Part shown: piece by piece, positions 8,285-17,657 of the stretch | How positions within the stretch are numbered: the first letter of the stretch is position 1 | How the letters are laid out: the number at the start of each line of letters is the position of its first letter | Program-made: the position numbers and the translations under genes | The notes under the pieces: model-generated | What the model was told of the DNA's origin: nothing | Seen by the model: the letters and a program-made list of their open reading frames with translations, nothing else | The model's database searches: none | Source of the DNA: a bacterium | GTDB taxonomy: Bacteria; Pseudomonadota; Alphaproteobacteria; Acetobacterales; Acetobacteraceae | Length of the DNA: 64,000 nt | Direction: 5' to 3' | Assembly (NCBI GenBank): GCA_026224825.1 | Contig: JAMFRO010000022.1 | Location: forward strand, 310,001 to 374,000

Positions 8285-9946
8285 TCAAAATGCGTGCTGC
8301 AGATTGAACATAACGTAGTTGCGGTCCGCGGCCGAGGGTTCACCCACCAGCAAAGGATTAGGCGCACCGATATTATCGTATAGGGTGACCGAGGCAATCC
8401 AGGTGACCTTGTAGGTGGCGGTGATGCCGGCGGTGAAGGCGCCTGTGCCGTGATTTTCCGTCGCATCGACCGATGAGCGGCCGTAGAGGTTATAGGTGAG
8501 GCCTATGGGAAAGCCGAGCTGCAGGTTCGGCAGCACGTCGTAATAGTTCGGCGTGATCACCGCCTCCATGTTCGCGGCGGTCGAGCTGCGGGAGAGGCCG
8601 CCATTGGCGGGGCCGGTGATGAGGTTCTTGTTCTGTGTTACCGTGAGCAGATGGTTGAAGCCGATCTCTCCGGTCAATGTCACACCGCCGGGGTCGAGCG
8701 GTACGCCGTCCGTGACATAGACCGCCGAGGTCTGAGCGGCCCAGGTGTCGCCGACGGGATAATCCGGCGAACCGTTGGCATTGTTGCTGGCCGAGGCATT
8801 GGCACCAGTGACGAGATTCATATGCTGGCGGAACGACACTTCACCGGCGACATTCGCATTGGCAATGGTGGTCGACAGGCCGATGCCCTCGATCCAGATA
8901 TCGCGTGGGTAGACCAGGCGATAATTGTTAAAATTCGGCGAGAGATAGACGGTCGGCGATTTCGAATCATAACGCAACCCATAGAAACCGAGATCGTAAT
9001 CGCCCAGGCTGAGCTGGACGGAGGCGCCGAACTGGCCGTTATTGCCGGGCGTCTTGACGTTATCAATGCGCGGAATGCGATAGCCTGGGGCAAGATACAG
9101 GCTTTGGCCGCCCTTATCCAGAATATCGCCCGAGCTGAAATAGGAGCCGGCACCTTCCAGCAGGTCCGGCAGATATTCGAACTGGTAATAGCCCTGAAGG
9201 GTGACAATGCGGTTCGGCGCGTAGGTGGCCACAACCTGGCCGACGGGTAGGATGATCTGCTGCGTCTCGGCATTCGGGTTGTTATCGGCGGTAATGACAT
9301 CGAACGGCGCCATGCCGGCGGCTATGCCGTTGTTGGAAAGATAGAGGCTCTGGCCCCAGAGTAAGGTCTGGCGGCCGACTTTGAGGGTGAAGGATTGATC
9401 GTCATCCGCACCGAAATGTTGCGTGCCATAGACGAAGGCGTCGAGCAGTTGTGCGTTCAGCCCTTCGATATTGCGCGTTGCACTGGTGTAATCATCGTTC
9501 TTGGCAATGGTGAGGGCATTGTTGGAAGCGGGATCGTTATTCTGGTTGGTGCCGAGATAGGTCGTGTTGACATAGGCATCGCCGGAGAAATGCATGCCGT
9601 AATTGCCGTCCTTGATATCGAGGATCGGTGTGATCTCGAATTCATTCGAGACGAGGCCGTGCGCCAGATTGAGATCGCCGTCATTGCCGTTGGCGTTGAT
9701 ATCCGCGCCGCTGGCGGTGAAACCGGTAGAGAGGCGTTTGGACGGGTTGCCGGTTCTGACGATGCCGGTATAGGCCAAAGTGATGTTGAGGTTGATCTCA
9801 AGATTATTGCCGTTCGCCAGACCGTCGTAGAGATTGAGGGCCTGCGCCCTTTGCGCCGAGCCCACGAACAGAATGCCTGTGAAAATGGCCAGAGCTGTCG
9901 AACTTCTCAACGCCAGCTTACGATTTAATTTGTTTTTTATTGTCAT
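8285..9946 (-). CDS. DUF1302 outer-membrane beta-barrel protein
   Basis: The 553-residue protein has an N-terminal signal peptide (LALRSSTALAIFTGILFVGS then AQRAQA), a body of alternating amphipathic strands rich in Gly, Asn, Tyr and Ser, and the terminal phenylalanine (NLQHAF) typical of proteins inserted by the BAM machinery. SFTLKVGRQTLLWGQSLYLS matches the conserved DUF1302 segment with VGRQ..LWG. The family forms outer-membrane barrels in clusters for degradation of steroids, terpenes and other hydrophobic compounds. It likely provides the outer-membrane passage for the module. It is the second gene of the operon, 29 bp after the amidohydrolase. Confidence 0.88.
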   Translation of the reverse strand: MTIKNKLNRKLALRSSTALAIFTGILFVGSAQRAQALNLYDGLANGNNLEINLNITLAYTGIVRTGNPSKRLSTGFTASGADINANGNDGDLNLAHGLVSNEFEITPILDIKDGNYGMHFSGDAYVNTTYLGTNQNNDPASNNALTIAKNDDYTSATRNIEGLNAQLLDAFVYGTQHFGADDDQSFTLKVGRQTLLWGQSLYLSNNGIAAGMAPFDVITADNNPNAETQQIILPVGQVVATYAPNRIVTLQGYYQFEYLPDLLEGAGSYFSSGDILDKGGQSLYLAPGYRIPRIDNVKTPGNNGQFGASVQLSLGDYDLGFYGLRYDSKSPTVYLSPNFNNYRLVYPRDIWIEGIGLSTTIANANVAGEVSFRQHMNLVTGANASASNNANGSPDYPVGDTWAAQTSAVYVTDGVPLDPGGVTLTGEIGFNHLLTVTQNKNLITGPANGGLSRSSTAANMEAVITPNYYDVLPNLQLGFPIGLTYNLYGRSSVDATENHGTGAFTAGITATYKVTWIASVTLYDNIGAPNPLLVGEPSAADRNYVMFNLQHAF

Positions 9947-9975
9947 ATCGCCCCCTGTTTTTATTTATTTCTGTT

Positions 9976-11121
9976 TCATATCCGGTAGAGATGCCTGGCG
10001 GTATCGCCGAGAATCAAACGCGCCTCCTGCGGTGTGGTCATTTTTACGATGTCGCGCACGGCATCAGCCGTATAACCGAACGTGCCTTCGCCATGCGGGT
10101 AATCCTGCGCCCACATTACCCGGTCCGCGCCGATATCGGCCAGCAGTTGCAGGCCGATACGGTCGGTTTGGAAGGTGGCATACATGTTGGTATGCCAGTA
10201 ATGCGCGGGCGGATGTTTTGGCACGATATCGTAAATTTCGCGATGCGCGCCATAGGTGAGTTCCGCATCCTGCAGCGCGCCTGGCACCCAGTTGATGCCG
10301 CCCTCGGCGAAGACGATCTGCAGATTCGGGTGCCGGTCAAGAATGCCGCCGAAGATGAGGTTGCCGAAAACGCGGCGGAAGGGGGCGGCCTGCACCAGGA
10401 AGAATGTGCCGAATCCGCCGCGTGCGCTGTTGCTGGGCACCTCGCCGATATGGAAGGCGATCGGCAGCCCGGCCTCCGCCGCCACGGACCAGAAACGATC
10501 CATGCCGGGGCCGGCATAGTCGATGGGTTTGCCCGCATTATCTAGGCCGGGGCTCAAAGGCAGCATGAAGCTCTTGAGGCCAAGTTCGACGATCTGCCGT
10601 ACAGCATTTTCCGCCTGGGCCGGATCCCACCAGTTGCTGCAGATGCCTACACCATGGAAATGGCCCGGCCGGCGCCCGGCCAGAACGGCGAGATGATCGT
10701 TATAGATGCGGTAGATGAGCTCCTGCACCTGTTGATCCGGATGGCGGATGAAAGCGAGCAGGCTTTGCGGATAGACGATTTCCTGAGTGACGCCCTCGAT
10801 CTCGAGATGGCGCGCGCGTGTGTCGAGATCAAAGCCTTCACTCAGCACCGCCTTGGTCAGCGCGCCGTCGACATCCACCCCTTCCGGATAGGTCTGCATC
10901 GCACCGGGATAGCCGATGCGCCAATAGCCATCGAGCCAGACGCGCGGCGCGGACTCGCGCAATGAAAGCGGAAACGCCTCGTAGAAAATATCCTCCGTGA
11001 CCTCGATATGATTATCGGCGGAGATGATTTTCAGGCCGGGCGGTAAGTCCGCCTTGGCCAGGTGCTGCGCCGTACGTGCCACGATGAGCCCGGCATCCTT
11101 GATTTTTGCCTCGGCAAGCAT
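9976..11121 (-). CDS. Amidohydrolase-2 family metal-dependent hydrolase
   Basis: This TIM-barrel protein of the ACMSD-like amidohydrolase_2 family has about 381 residues. Visible metal-site elements are ISADNHIEV near residue 38, LPIAFHIGE in the middle and MWAQDYPHGEG near residue 340. Members hydrolyse C-C or C-N bonds or decarboxylate in aromatic and ring-cleavage pathways. ATG 11121 has a purine-rich GGAGAGAG just upstream, better than the in-frame codon at 11133. It heads the operon that continues into DUF1302, DUF1329, YCF48 and RND, so substrate processing and transport appear to be expressed together. It is divergent from the ligase at 11402. Confidence 0.88.
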   Translation of the reverse strand: MLAEAKIKDAGLIVARTAQHLAKADLPPGLKIISADNHIEVTEDIFYEAFPLSLRESAPRVWLDGYWRIGYPGAMQTYPEGVDVDGALTKAVLSEGFDLDTRARHLEIEGVTQEIVYPQSLLAFIRHPDQQVQELIYRIYNDHLAVLAGRRPGHFHGVGICSNWWDPAQAENAVRQIVELGLKSFMLPLSPGLDNAGKPIDYAGPGMDRFWSVAAEAGLPIAFHIGEVPSNSARGGFGTFFLVQAAPFRRVFGNLIFGGILDRHPNLQIVFAEGGINWVPGALQDAELTYGAHREIYDIVPKHPPAHYWHTNMYATFQTDRIGLQLLADIGADRVMWAQDYPHGEGTFGYTADAVRDIVKMTTPQEARLILGDTARHLYRI

Positions 11122-11401
11122 TTCTCTCTCCACGCATGCGCCTTAATCCGGCTGCCGTTTATTTGCCGGTCTTCATAATGCCCCCGCGCGTCTGGTGAAA
11201 AGGCCTTGCGAGAACGGCATGGTTATTTGTCCTAAGGATGGCGAGGCGGTGGACACACCGCAAGGAGAAGATCGCCGCTGCATGCGTAGGCTGGAACAAA
11301 AAGCCCGGCCGTTCCAAACTTCCGGGATGACCGTGGGCAGGCGGGCGGGCATGTCATCATTGCTGCCGGATTTGCAGCCCCGGCCTCAGCCACAGAGAAG
11401 A

Positions 11402-13015
11402 ATGATGTACACAGAGGAACATGCCGCCACCCTGCCCGCCCTGCTGGCACGCGTCGTGGCGGCACACGCGGAACATGATGCCATAGCGACCATGGCCGAG
11501 ACGATCGATTATGCCACGCTCGAGCAGCGCTCTGCCCGATTCGCCCGCGCGCTGCTGGCCGCGGGCGCAGGCAAGGGCACGCGCATCGCACTGCTGGCAC
11601 CGGATGGGATTTTTTGGATCACAGCCTTCCTCGCCGCCTTACGTATCGGCGCGGTCATCACGCTGGTGAGCACCCTTGGCACGCCGCCGGAGCTTGCGCA
11701 TATTCTCCGGCATAGCGATGTGCAATTCCTCATCGCCGCCCGGCGGTTTCTGCGCCATGATTATGGGCAGCATCTCTGCACCGCCTTCCCCGCCCTCGGC
11801 GCCCAGCCCGCGGCTATGTTGCAGTTGGTTGAGGCGCCCCATCTGCGCGCCGTGTGGTTTGACGATCCGTCAGGGCTCGGCTGGGCGGATAGTGTGGATG
11901 CGTTACTGGCGCGGGCAGATGCAATGGATGAGAGGCTGCTGCCTGCCATCGAGGCGCAGGTGACACCGGATGAAGATGCAGTGATTATCTATACTTCCGG
12001 CAGCACGGAACAGCCGAAAGCCGTGGTGCATACGCATTGGACTCTCACACGCCACCCGCCCGCATTGGCACGGCTGTTTCTGGTAAAACCCGATGATCGC
12101 ATGTTGCCGATGCTGCCTTCCTTCTGGCTGGGTGGGCTGGCGATGGCGATGCAGGTGCTGAGCCAGGGCGCAACTTTGGTCTATGCGGCCACGCCGGATA
12201 TGAATGATTTTCTGGCGGCATTGCTGCACTGCCGGGCGAACCGGGTGAATGGCTGGGGCGACGGGCTGACGCGGCTGCGCGCGCTGGCCATGGAAAACGG
12301 CGTCGCCGTGGAGAAGATCATTGGGCTGGGGCCGTTCACCGATGCGCAAGGCGTGCCGATTCCGGCGGCACTGCAGAGCAATATGCTCGGCATGTCGGAA
12401 ACATTCGCGCCGCATAGCGCGGAGCCGATAAATGTGCGGCTGCCGGCGGGAAAGGAAAATGCCTCCGGCCGGCCGGTAAATAATTACGAACGACGCGTGG
12501 TTGATCCGGAAACGGGCGCTGCGGTTCCGCCTGGTACCGTGGGAGAATTGCAGTTACGCGGCGGGGGATTGATGCGCGGGCTGTACAAGAAAATGCGCAG
12601 CGAAGTGTTCACCCCGGATGGGTTCTATCCGACGGGCGATCTCGTGCGCATCGATGAGCATGATTATCTGATTTTTGTTGCGCGCAAGGGGGATATGATC
12701 AAGACGCGCGCCGCCAATGTTTCGCGCCTGGAGGTGGAGGCGGCACTGGCGGCATTCCCGGATGTGGCGCTGGCGGTGGTGGCTGGATTGCCGGACGAGG
12801 CATTCGGCCAGATTGTAGGGGCCGCGGTGGTGCCCGCCGCCGGCCAGACGCTGACAGCCGACGGGCTGCGCCGACGCCTGCGCGAGACGCTTTCAAGCTA
12901 CAAGGTGCCGCGTCGCATCGTCTTCGTAACGGCGGAGGAGATTCCACGCACGGCAACCGGCAAACCAAAATTGCACGAGCTCGCGCAGCTCATCATGAGT
13001 CGTGAGGCCGATTAA
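11402..13015 (+). CDS. AMP-dependent acyl-CoA synthetase/ligase (ANL superfamily)
   Basis: The 537-residue adenylating enzyme has a phosphate-binding loop IIYTSGSTEQPKAVVHTH, a motif around MLGMSET, a YPTGDLVRID hinge region and the C-terminal catalytic-lysine segment IPRTATGKPKLHEL. It should activate a carboxylic acid as acyl-AMP and usually transfer it to CoA. ATG 11402 (or 11405) follows GAGAAG and starts just before the first conserved block (TLPALLARVV); the frame is open to 11195 without domain content. It is the only plus-strand gene of this part of the island, divergent from the amidohydrolase and convergent with the AhpD-like gene, with which its stop overlaps by four bases. The acid substrate is unknown. 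Confidence 0.9.
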   Translation: MMYTEEHAATLPALLARVVAAHAEHDAIATMAETIDYATLEQRSARFARALLAAGAGKGTRIALLAPDGIFWITAFLAALRIGAVITLVSTLGTPPELAHILRHSDVQFLIAARRFLRHDYGQHLCTAFPALGAQPAAMLQLVEAPHLRAVWFDDPSGLGWADSVDALLARADAMDERLLPAIEAQVTPDEDAVIIYTSGSTEQPKAVVHTHWTLTRHPPALARLFLVKPDDRMLPMLPSFWLGGLAMAMQVLSQGATLVYAATPDMNDFLAALLHCRANRVNGWGDGLTRLRALAMENGVAVEKIIGLGPFTDAQGVPIPAALQSNMLGMSETFAPHSAEPINVRLPAGKENASGRPVNNYERRVVDPETGAAVPPGTVGELQLRGGGLMRGLYKKMRSEVFTPDGFYPTGDLVRIDEHDYLIFVARKGDMIKTRAANVSRLEVEAALAAFPDVALAVVAGLPDEAFGQIVGAAVVPAAGQTLTADGLRRRLRETLSSYKVPRRIVFVTAEEIPRTATGKPKLHELAQLIMSREAD

Positions 13016-13575
13016 GTATAAGCACGCAATGTGTTGATGTGTTCGAATGCGCCAGGGGCGGATTCGAGTTCGATGCCGAAGGTTTTTGTCAGCATCGCCA
13101 TGGTGAGGTAGCAGCCGGCGAGGAAGACGACTTCCATAAGCTGTTCCTGGCTGTAGCGCGTGGCGAGAGCGGCCCAGGTCGTGTCGTTTATGAACTGGTC
13201 TCGTTGCAGTTGCGCTGTGGCCTCCAGCACGAGGTGATCAAAATCCGTCAAGCCAGTACCTTCACCTGTGCGGAAGGCAGTGATTTCCGCCTCGGTGAGC
13301 CCGGCGTTGCGGGAGATGGTGAGGTGATGGGTCAGCTCATAGACATCGCCGCATAGTTCCAACATGCGCAGGCAGATGATCTGGCGGTCACGCGGCGGCA
13401 GGCAGGTTTTGGTTACGAGCTCGGCCAGATGCGTGACGAAGCCGCGATACATGCGCGGGCTGTTGATGAGCACGCGGGAGAAGGTGAGATGCTTCCAGTC
13501 ACCGGTGAGCGCCGCCTGTTCAGGGTTAAAATTTTCCACCGGCAAAGGAGGAATGCGGGCCGCGTTGCTGCTCAT
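13012..13575 (-). CDS. Carboxymuconolactone decarboxylase / AhpD-like protein
   Basis: The protein has about 187 residues with the AhpD-like core: MLELCGDVYELTHHLTISRN then AGLTEAEI, and a C-terminal helix pair around EVVFLAGCYLTMAMLTKTFG. The first motif has Cys and His in the order of the CMD active site (C..YE..HH) but not the CxxC pair of AhpD peroxidases, so decarboxylase or an unrelated lyase role is more likely than peroxide reduction. The start at 13575 overlaps the P450 stop as ATGA, a sign of coupled translation. It is the last gene of the 11-gene run. Confidence 0.85.
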   Translation of the reverse strand: MSSNAARIPPLPVENFNPEQAALTGDWKHLTFSRVLINSPRMYRGFVTHLAELVTKTCLPPRDRQIICLRMLELCGDVYELTHHLTISRNAGLTEAEITAFRTGEGTGLTDFDHLVLEATAQLQRDQFINDTTWAALATRYSQEQLMEVVFLAGCYLTMAMLTKTFGIELESAPGAFEHINTLRAYT

Positions 13576-14819
13576 GATGTGGCGTCTCCTGTGGCTTGTT
13601 GCCGCGCGGGGGCGGAAGTGAAAGCGATCGGCAGGCCGCGCATGCCCCAGACGCCGTAAAAAGGGCGCCAGGATGAGGGGCCGGCGCGCCGGGGGGATGT
13701 GATGCGTTGCGCGATGAGATGCAGCCCCTCCTGGATCTGCGCCCTCGCAATGAACTGGCCGAGGCACATATGCATGCCCATGCCGAAGGCCAGATGACTG
13801 GCACGCTTCTCACGCCCCGGGTCAAATTTATCCGGATTTGGAACAAATAACGGATCACGTCCGGCAATGCTGACCGGAAAATAGAGGCCGGTGCCCTCAG
13901 GGATGGTGACGCCGCGATAGGTGACATCCTGCGCCGTGATGCGGGGAATGGTGGCCGGGCTGCAATAGCGCAGCGCTTCCTCCATCACATCCCTGCAAAA
14001 AGCGTAATCCCCGGCGCAGCGCGCATAAAATTCCGGACGATCGAGCAGCAGATCCATGATGATGGTGAGCATGTTTTTCGATGTGTCGAAGCCGGCAACG
14101 AAGAGGAAGACCAGGAGGTCGTATAACTCCCGCAAGCTTAACCCGCCGTTGTTCACCGCCTCCAGAAGGTCATCGAGCAGATCGCGCTGCGGGCGCAGGC
14201 GCGTGCCGGCCTGGCGTGCGGCCACAAGCTCTTGGGCGAAGCCGTCTATATGCTCGAAGCCGCGCTGCAAAGCAGGTACATGGTCGCGCTGCATGCTGGC
14301 GGAGAGGCCGAGCGCTTCCAGCGAGGCGCGCAGAGACGGGATGGCGCTGGGCGGCGCGCCGATCATGGTGCACATGACGGTGATGGGAAAATATGAGGCG
14401 AATTCCTCGAAATCGAAAGTTTCCGCCGGCACCCATTCATCGAGTAGCTCGGAAATAACGCGGCGCATGAGGGCACGATTCTCATTGGCCTGGCGCGGCG
14501 TGAATTTGGGGGCCAGGACATTGCGCAAACGTAAGTGCCGTTCCTGCTGCGCCGTCAGCAGATGCCGTTCCGTCCAGTCGCCCCAAGGGGTGTTTTTCGC
14601 CCCCATGATGTCGACAATGCCGCCGTAAGCCGATTGCAGTGCGCCATCCTGGCGGAGCAGGTCCTGGATGGCTTTATACTGGTGCACCACATAGCCGAAG
14701 GCGCCTTTCGCCAGCCAGGGATGCACGCTGCGCGCCCGTTCCAAATATGGGTACGGATCGCGCGCAAAATCAGGATCCTCCATCGGCAGATACGGCAGAT
14801 CGAGCTCTTGCAGTTTCAT
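13572..14819 (-). CDS. Cytochrome P450 (soluble, bacterial type)
   Basis: The 415-residue P450 has the I-helix AGFDTSK (oxygen-binding AGxDT), the K-helix EEALR (ExxR), and the heme loop FGMGMHMCLGQFIAR with the cysteine thiolate ligand. There is no membrane anchor, so it is a cytoplasmic enzyme that needs ferredoxin or a similar donor. No such donor is encoded in the window. The start overlaps the upstream SDR stop (ATGA) and its end overlaps the AhpD-like start in the same way. It would hydroxylate or oxidise the pathway substrate; the regiochemistry cannot be inferred. Confidence 0.94.
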   Translation of the reverse strand: MKLQELDLPYLPMEDPDFARDPYPYLERARSVHPWLAKGAFGYVVHQYKAIQDLLRQDGALQSAYGGIVDIMGAKNTPWGDWTERHLLTAQQERHLRLRNVLAPKFTPRQANENRALMRRVISELLDEWVPAETFDFEEFASYFPITVMCTMIGAPPSAIPSLRASLEALGLSASMQRDHVPALQRGFEHIDGFAQELVAARQAGTRLRPQRDLLDDLLEAVNNGGLSLRELYDLLVFLFVAGFDTSKNMLTIIMDLLLDRPEFYARCAGDYAFCRDVMEEALRYCSPATIPRITAQDVTYRGVTIPEGTGLYFPVSIAGRDPLFVPNPDKFDPGREKRASHLAFGMGMHMCLGQFIARAQIQEGLHLIAQRITSPRRAGPSSWRPFYGVWGMRGLPIAFTSAPARQQATGDATS

Positions 14820-15559
14820 CGCGCTGTCCACGCGCCGTCGACAGCGATGGCCTGCCCGCTGATGAAAGCGGCCTGCTCCTCGCACAGAAAGAGCACGGTG
14901 GCGGCGATCTCCTCCGGCAGGCCCAGCCGGCCCGCGGGGCTGCTCTCCAGCAGACTCCTCAACAGCTCCTCGTCGAGCCCCTGGTTCATCGGCGTATCGA
15001 TGGTACCTGGGCAGATGGCGTTGACGCGGATTTTTTCACGCGCATATTCCAGAGCCGCCGCTTTTGTAAGGCCGATGACGCCATGCTTGGCCGCGCAATA
15101 GGCCGCAAAAGTAGGTGCGCCGCGCAAACCAGCGACGGAGGAGCAATTGACGATGGAACCGCCACCGGATTTTAGCATATGCGGAATCTCGTGGCGGAGG
15201 CAATGGAATGTGCCGGTGAGGTCGATCTGCAGCACGCGCTGCCAGTTCTCCAGCGTGCAATCGGCCGTCATGCGCCCATGCTCACCATCTATGCCGGCAG
15301 CGTTGAAGGCGGCATCGAGCCTTCCATATTTTTCCACACCTTGCGCGATGGCGTCTTTAACGGAAGCATCATTCGCCACGTCGCACGGAACGAACAGGCA
15401 ATCGCCTTGTTCACGCAAAAGCGCTTCCACCTTGCGGCCGCCTGCCTCATCGCGGTCGGCGAGGATGGTGGCGTAGCCCTTGGCCACGAAGGCCTCCGCG
15501 GCGGCACGGCCGAGGCCGGATGCTGCCCCTGTGACGAAGGCTACTTTACGCTGGGTCAC
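14816..15559 (-). CDS. Short-chain dehydrogenase/reductase (SDR)
   Basis: This classical SDR has about 247 residues, with the nucleotide-binding VTGAASGLGRAAAEAF, the NAAG element, a catalytic Ser in IVNCSSVAGLRG, the Tyr-Lys pair in AAYCAAKHGVIGL and the C-terminal substrate loop. An aspartate in ILADRDEAG after strand 2 suggests preference for NAD. I chose GTG 15559 because AAAGGA sits six bases upstream; an upstream ATG at 15610 would overlap the PhyH gene and adds 17 residues without domain content. It probably oxidises a hydroxyl made by one of the oxygenases. Confidence 0.92.
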   Translation of the reverse strand: MTQRKVAFVTGAASGLGRAAAEAFVAKGYATILADRDEAGGRKVEALLREQGDCLFVPCDVANDASVKDAIAQGVEKYGRLDAAFNAAGIDGEHGRMTADCTLENWQRVLQIDLTGTFHCLRHEIPHMLKSGGGSIVNCSSVAGLRGAPTFAAYCAAKHGVIGLTKAAALEYAREKIRVNAICPGTIDTPMNQGLDEELLRSLLESSPAGRLGLPEEIAATVLFLCEEQAAFISGQAIAVDGAWTAR

Positions 15560-15581
15560 GAAGAATCCTTTCTGTAATGGA

Positions 15582-16403
15582 TCATGTGGCGATGATGGGA
15601 AAACGCTCATCGCTGAACGGCTGGTAAGCAGTCATGCCGGTGGGGTCGAAAGCTTCCGGCGGGGCGCCGTTCCATACCGCATCCGCCGGTTGCGGCAGTA
15701 TCAAATAAGCCCAGCGTGGCCGGTCCAGAAAATTTTTGCCAGCACCATGCACGGTGAGATGGCTATGCACGGTAATATCGCCGAGTTCGTAATGGATTTG
15801 CGGGCTCTCCTCGCAATCGCGCAATTCAGGGAAGACATCGCGTATGTCGCGGCCGCCATAACTGGTGTAATTGCCGAGCACGCCGAGACGGTGGGATTTG
15901 TTGAGGAAGGACATGGTGCCGGCTTGCGGGCCATATTCCTCAAGCGGTATCCAGAAGGTCATGCCGCCGGTGCGGTCCACGGCAAAGGTTATATAGTCCT
16001 GGTGAAAACTGGTCGGGCCATTGCCTAGGTTTTTCGTCTTCTTGGCGGCCGGGAGTTTGGGGGCGAAAAAATCGGTGTAATAGCGCACCGAAACATCCGC
16101 CTTGCGCGCCAGGAGATGTTTGGCGTTCCGGCCGATTTTTTCAATGAGGCCCCGCATGGCCTGGTTGGCGAGGCCACCCGCGGCCTGGGCGTTGAAATAG
16201 GGCTGCTCGATGCCGTAGCTCGGGTTGCTGTCGCCATCCTCGCCCATGATGCCTGTGGCTTTGGCGAGCAGATGCGTGAGCATGGCGGGATCGACGAATT
16301 TTTTGAGCTGGACCCATCCATATTCATGATAATGCGCGACCTCGTCGCCCGTGACCATCCGGCAAGGATAGGTTTCCGTGTTGCTGCCAAGTGCCGTATC
16401 CAT
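15582..16403 (-). CDS. Phytanoyl-CoA dioxygenase (PhyH) family Fe(II)/2-oxoglutarate oxygenase
   Basis: The 273-residue non-heme iron dioxygenase has an HxD motif in SFHQDYITF, a distal His in HSHLTVHGAGKN and an Arg for 2-oxoglutarate in DRPRWAY. The rest follows the PhyH double-stranded beta-helix (TFWIPLEEYGPQAGTMSF). The family hydroxylates fatty acyl groups, terpenoids and other small molecules. It sits six bases after the Rieske gene and 22 before the SDR start, so it is the third oxygenase type in this operon. Confidence 0.9.
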   Translation of the reverse strand: MDTALGSNTETYPCRMVTGDEVAHYHEYGWVQLKKFVDPAMLTHLLAKATGIMGEDGDSNPSYGIEQPYFNAQAAGGLANQAMRGLIEKIGRNAKHLLARKADVSVRYYTDFFAPKLPAAKKTKNLGNGPTSFHQDYITFAVDRTGGMTFWIPLEEYGPQAGTMSFLNKSHRLGVLGNYTSYGGRDIRDVFPELRDCEESPQIHYELGDITVHSHLTVHGAGKNFLDRPRWAYLILPQPADAVWNGAPPEAFDPTGMTAYQPFSDERFPIIAT

Positions 16404-16408
16404 GTCCC

Positions 16409-17647
16409 CTACCCTGCCTGTTCGCGGTCATAGAGTGCCAGAATATCCGTCACCGCCTTATGCTGGTGGCGCAAGGCAAGTTCATGATCGTGATAATGAA
16501 ATTGCTTGATCTGCCCCGTATCCAGCGCGCGCTGAATTCGCTCCAGCGTGCTCAAATCCTCCATCACCACATCGCGGAATTCAACCATGGTGTTTTCCTG
16601 GCCGAAGCGCTGTGCCGCGTTCTGCGCCGGGCGCACGAAAACGCGCTGCTGGTAAAGGCAGCGGTTGGCGGCAAGCGGCCAGACCTGGTGTGCGGTGTAC
16701 ATATGCGCCGAGAGAGTGAAGGAGAGCGCTGGGAAGAAGGTGATGAGATCCACCGTCCACCAGGGCGAACGCGTTGGGTTGATGCCTTTCGGGAATTCAT
16801 ATTCGAGGTCCTGCTGCACCACATTCTGTGCCGCCTGCGCATGAACATAGGCGAGTTTCTGCACGGGCTTCGGCTCCGCCAGCACGCTGTAATGCGAATT
16901 GGTGCGGTGCGGGCCTTTCAGCTCAACACCGAGCAGGCGGCCATGCGGATTGCCGGACGCCGTCATGGTCGGCGCCGCTGAGTTGGGATGCAGGACGGGG
17001 ATGTGATAAACCTCGGAAGGCGAATCGACCGCAAGCTTCCAGTTGCAGCCTATTTCCGTTTCAAACTGATAGCTTTGCGTGCAGGCGCCCCAGGGGTAAC
17101 CTGCGGTGTCCACCCCCTGCTCGCCTAAAAACTCTGTCAGCGTCTGATAAGGTTCATCAACCGGGGAGACAAAGATAAAACCTTCCCAGATGTCCATGGG
17201 AATTTTCTTCAGGCCAAGCCTGCTCTTATCGGCGCCGAAAAACCCTTCCTCATCGCGCATGCCGGCAAGTCTGCCCCGCAGGTCGAACGACCAGCCATGG
17301 AAGCGGCAGGTAAAGAGGCCATTGCAATGGCCGGAAGCGCGATGTTCCACGAGATTACCGCGATGCGTGCAGACATTATGGAACGCGTTGACAGTGCCGT
17401 CGCGGTCCCGGCAGACCAGTATGGCCTGGCGGAAACTCGGCAGTTCATAGGTAAAGAAATCACCGGGTTTTTGCACCTGCTCAACGCGGCCGATCATATA
17501 CCAACTGCGTTTGAAGATGGCCTCCATCTCTTTCGCGAAGATTGCGGGATCGTGATAGATTGCCGTATCCACCGGGCCGGTGCCAATCTCCGGATATTTG
17601 GCGGTGAGGCCGATGCCGGGAACAGGCGGGTTGCTGATCTTGTTCAT
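16409..17647 (-). CDS. Rieske ring-hydroxylating oxygenase, alpha subunit
   Basis: The 412-residue protein has an N-terminal Rieske [2Fe-2S] domain, with NVCTHRGNLVEH for the first Cys-His pair and FTCRFHGWSFDLRG for the second. The C-terminal catalytic domain has mononuclear iron ligands in SEVYHIPVLHP. No beta subunit, ferredoxin or reductase gene follows, so it resembles the alpha-only class and borrows electron carriers. ATG 17647 is favoured; the frame extends to 17722 without domain content. It would hydroxylate or demethylate the substrate. Confidence 0.93.
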   Translation of the reverse strand: MNKISNPPVPGIGLTAKYPEIGTGPVDTAIYHDPAIFAKEMEAIFKRSWYMIGRVEQVQKPGDFFTYELPSFRQAILVCRDRDGTVNAFHNVCTHRGNLVEHRASGHCNGLFTCRFHGWSFDLRGRLAGMRDEEGFFGADKSRLGLKKIPMDIWEGFIFVSPVDEPYQTLTEFLGEQGVDTAGYPWGACTQSYQFETEIGCNWKLAVDSPSEVYHIPVLHPNSAAPTMTASGNPHGRLLGVELKGPHRTNSHYSVLAEPKPVQKLAYVHAQAAQNVVQQDLEYEFPKGINPTRSPWWTVDLITFFPALSFTLSAHMYTAHQVWPLAANRCLYQQRVFVRPAQNAAQRFGQENTMVEFRDVVMEDLSTLERIQRALDTGQIKQFHYHDHELALRHQHKAVTDILALYDREQAG

Positions 17648-17657
17648 GGTGTTTGCC

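Noticed and set aside
13012-13575. AhpD alkylhydroperoxidase
   Set aside because: The CxxC pair required for peroxidase activity is absent, so the CMD-like label is safer.
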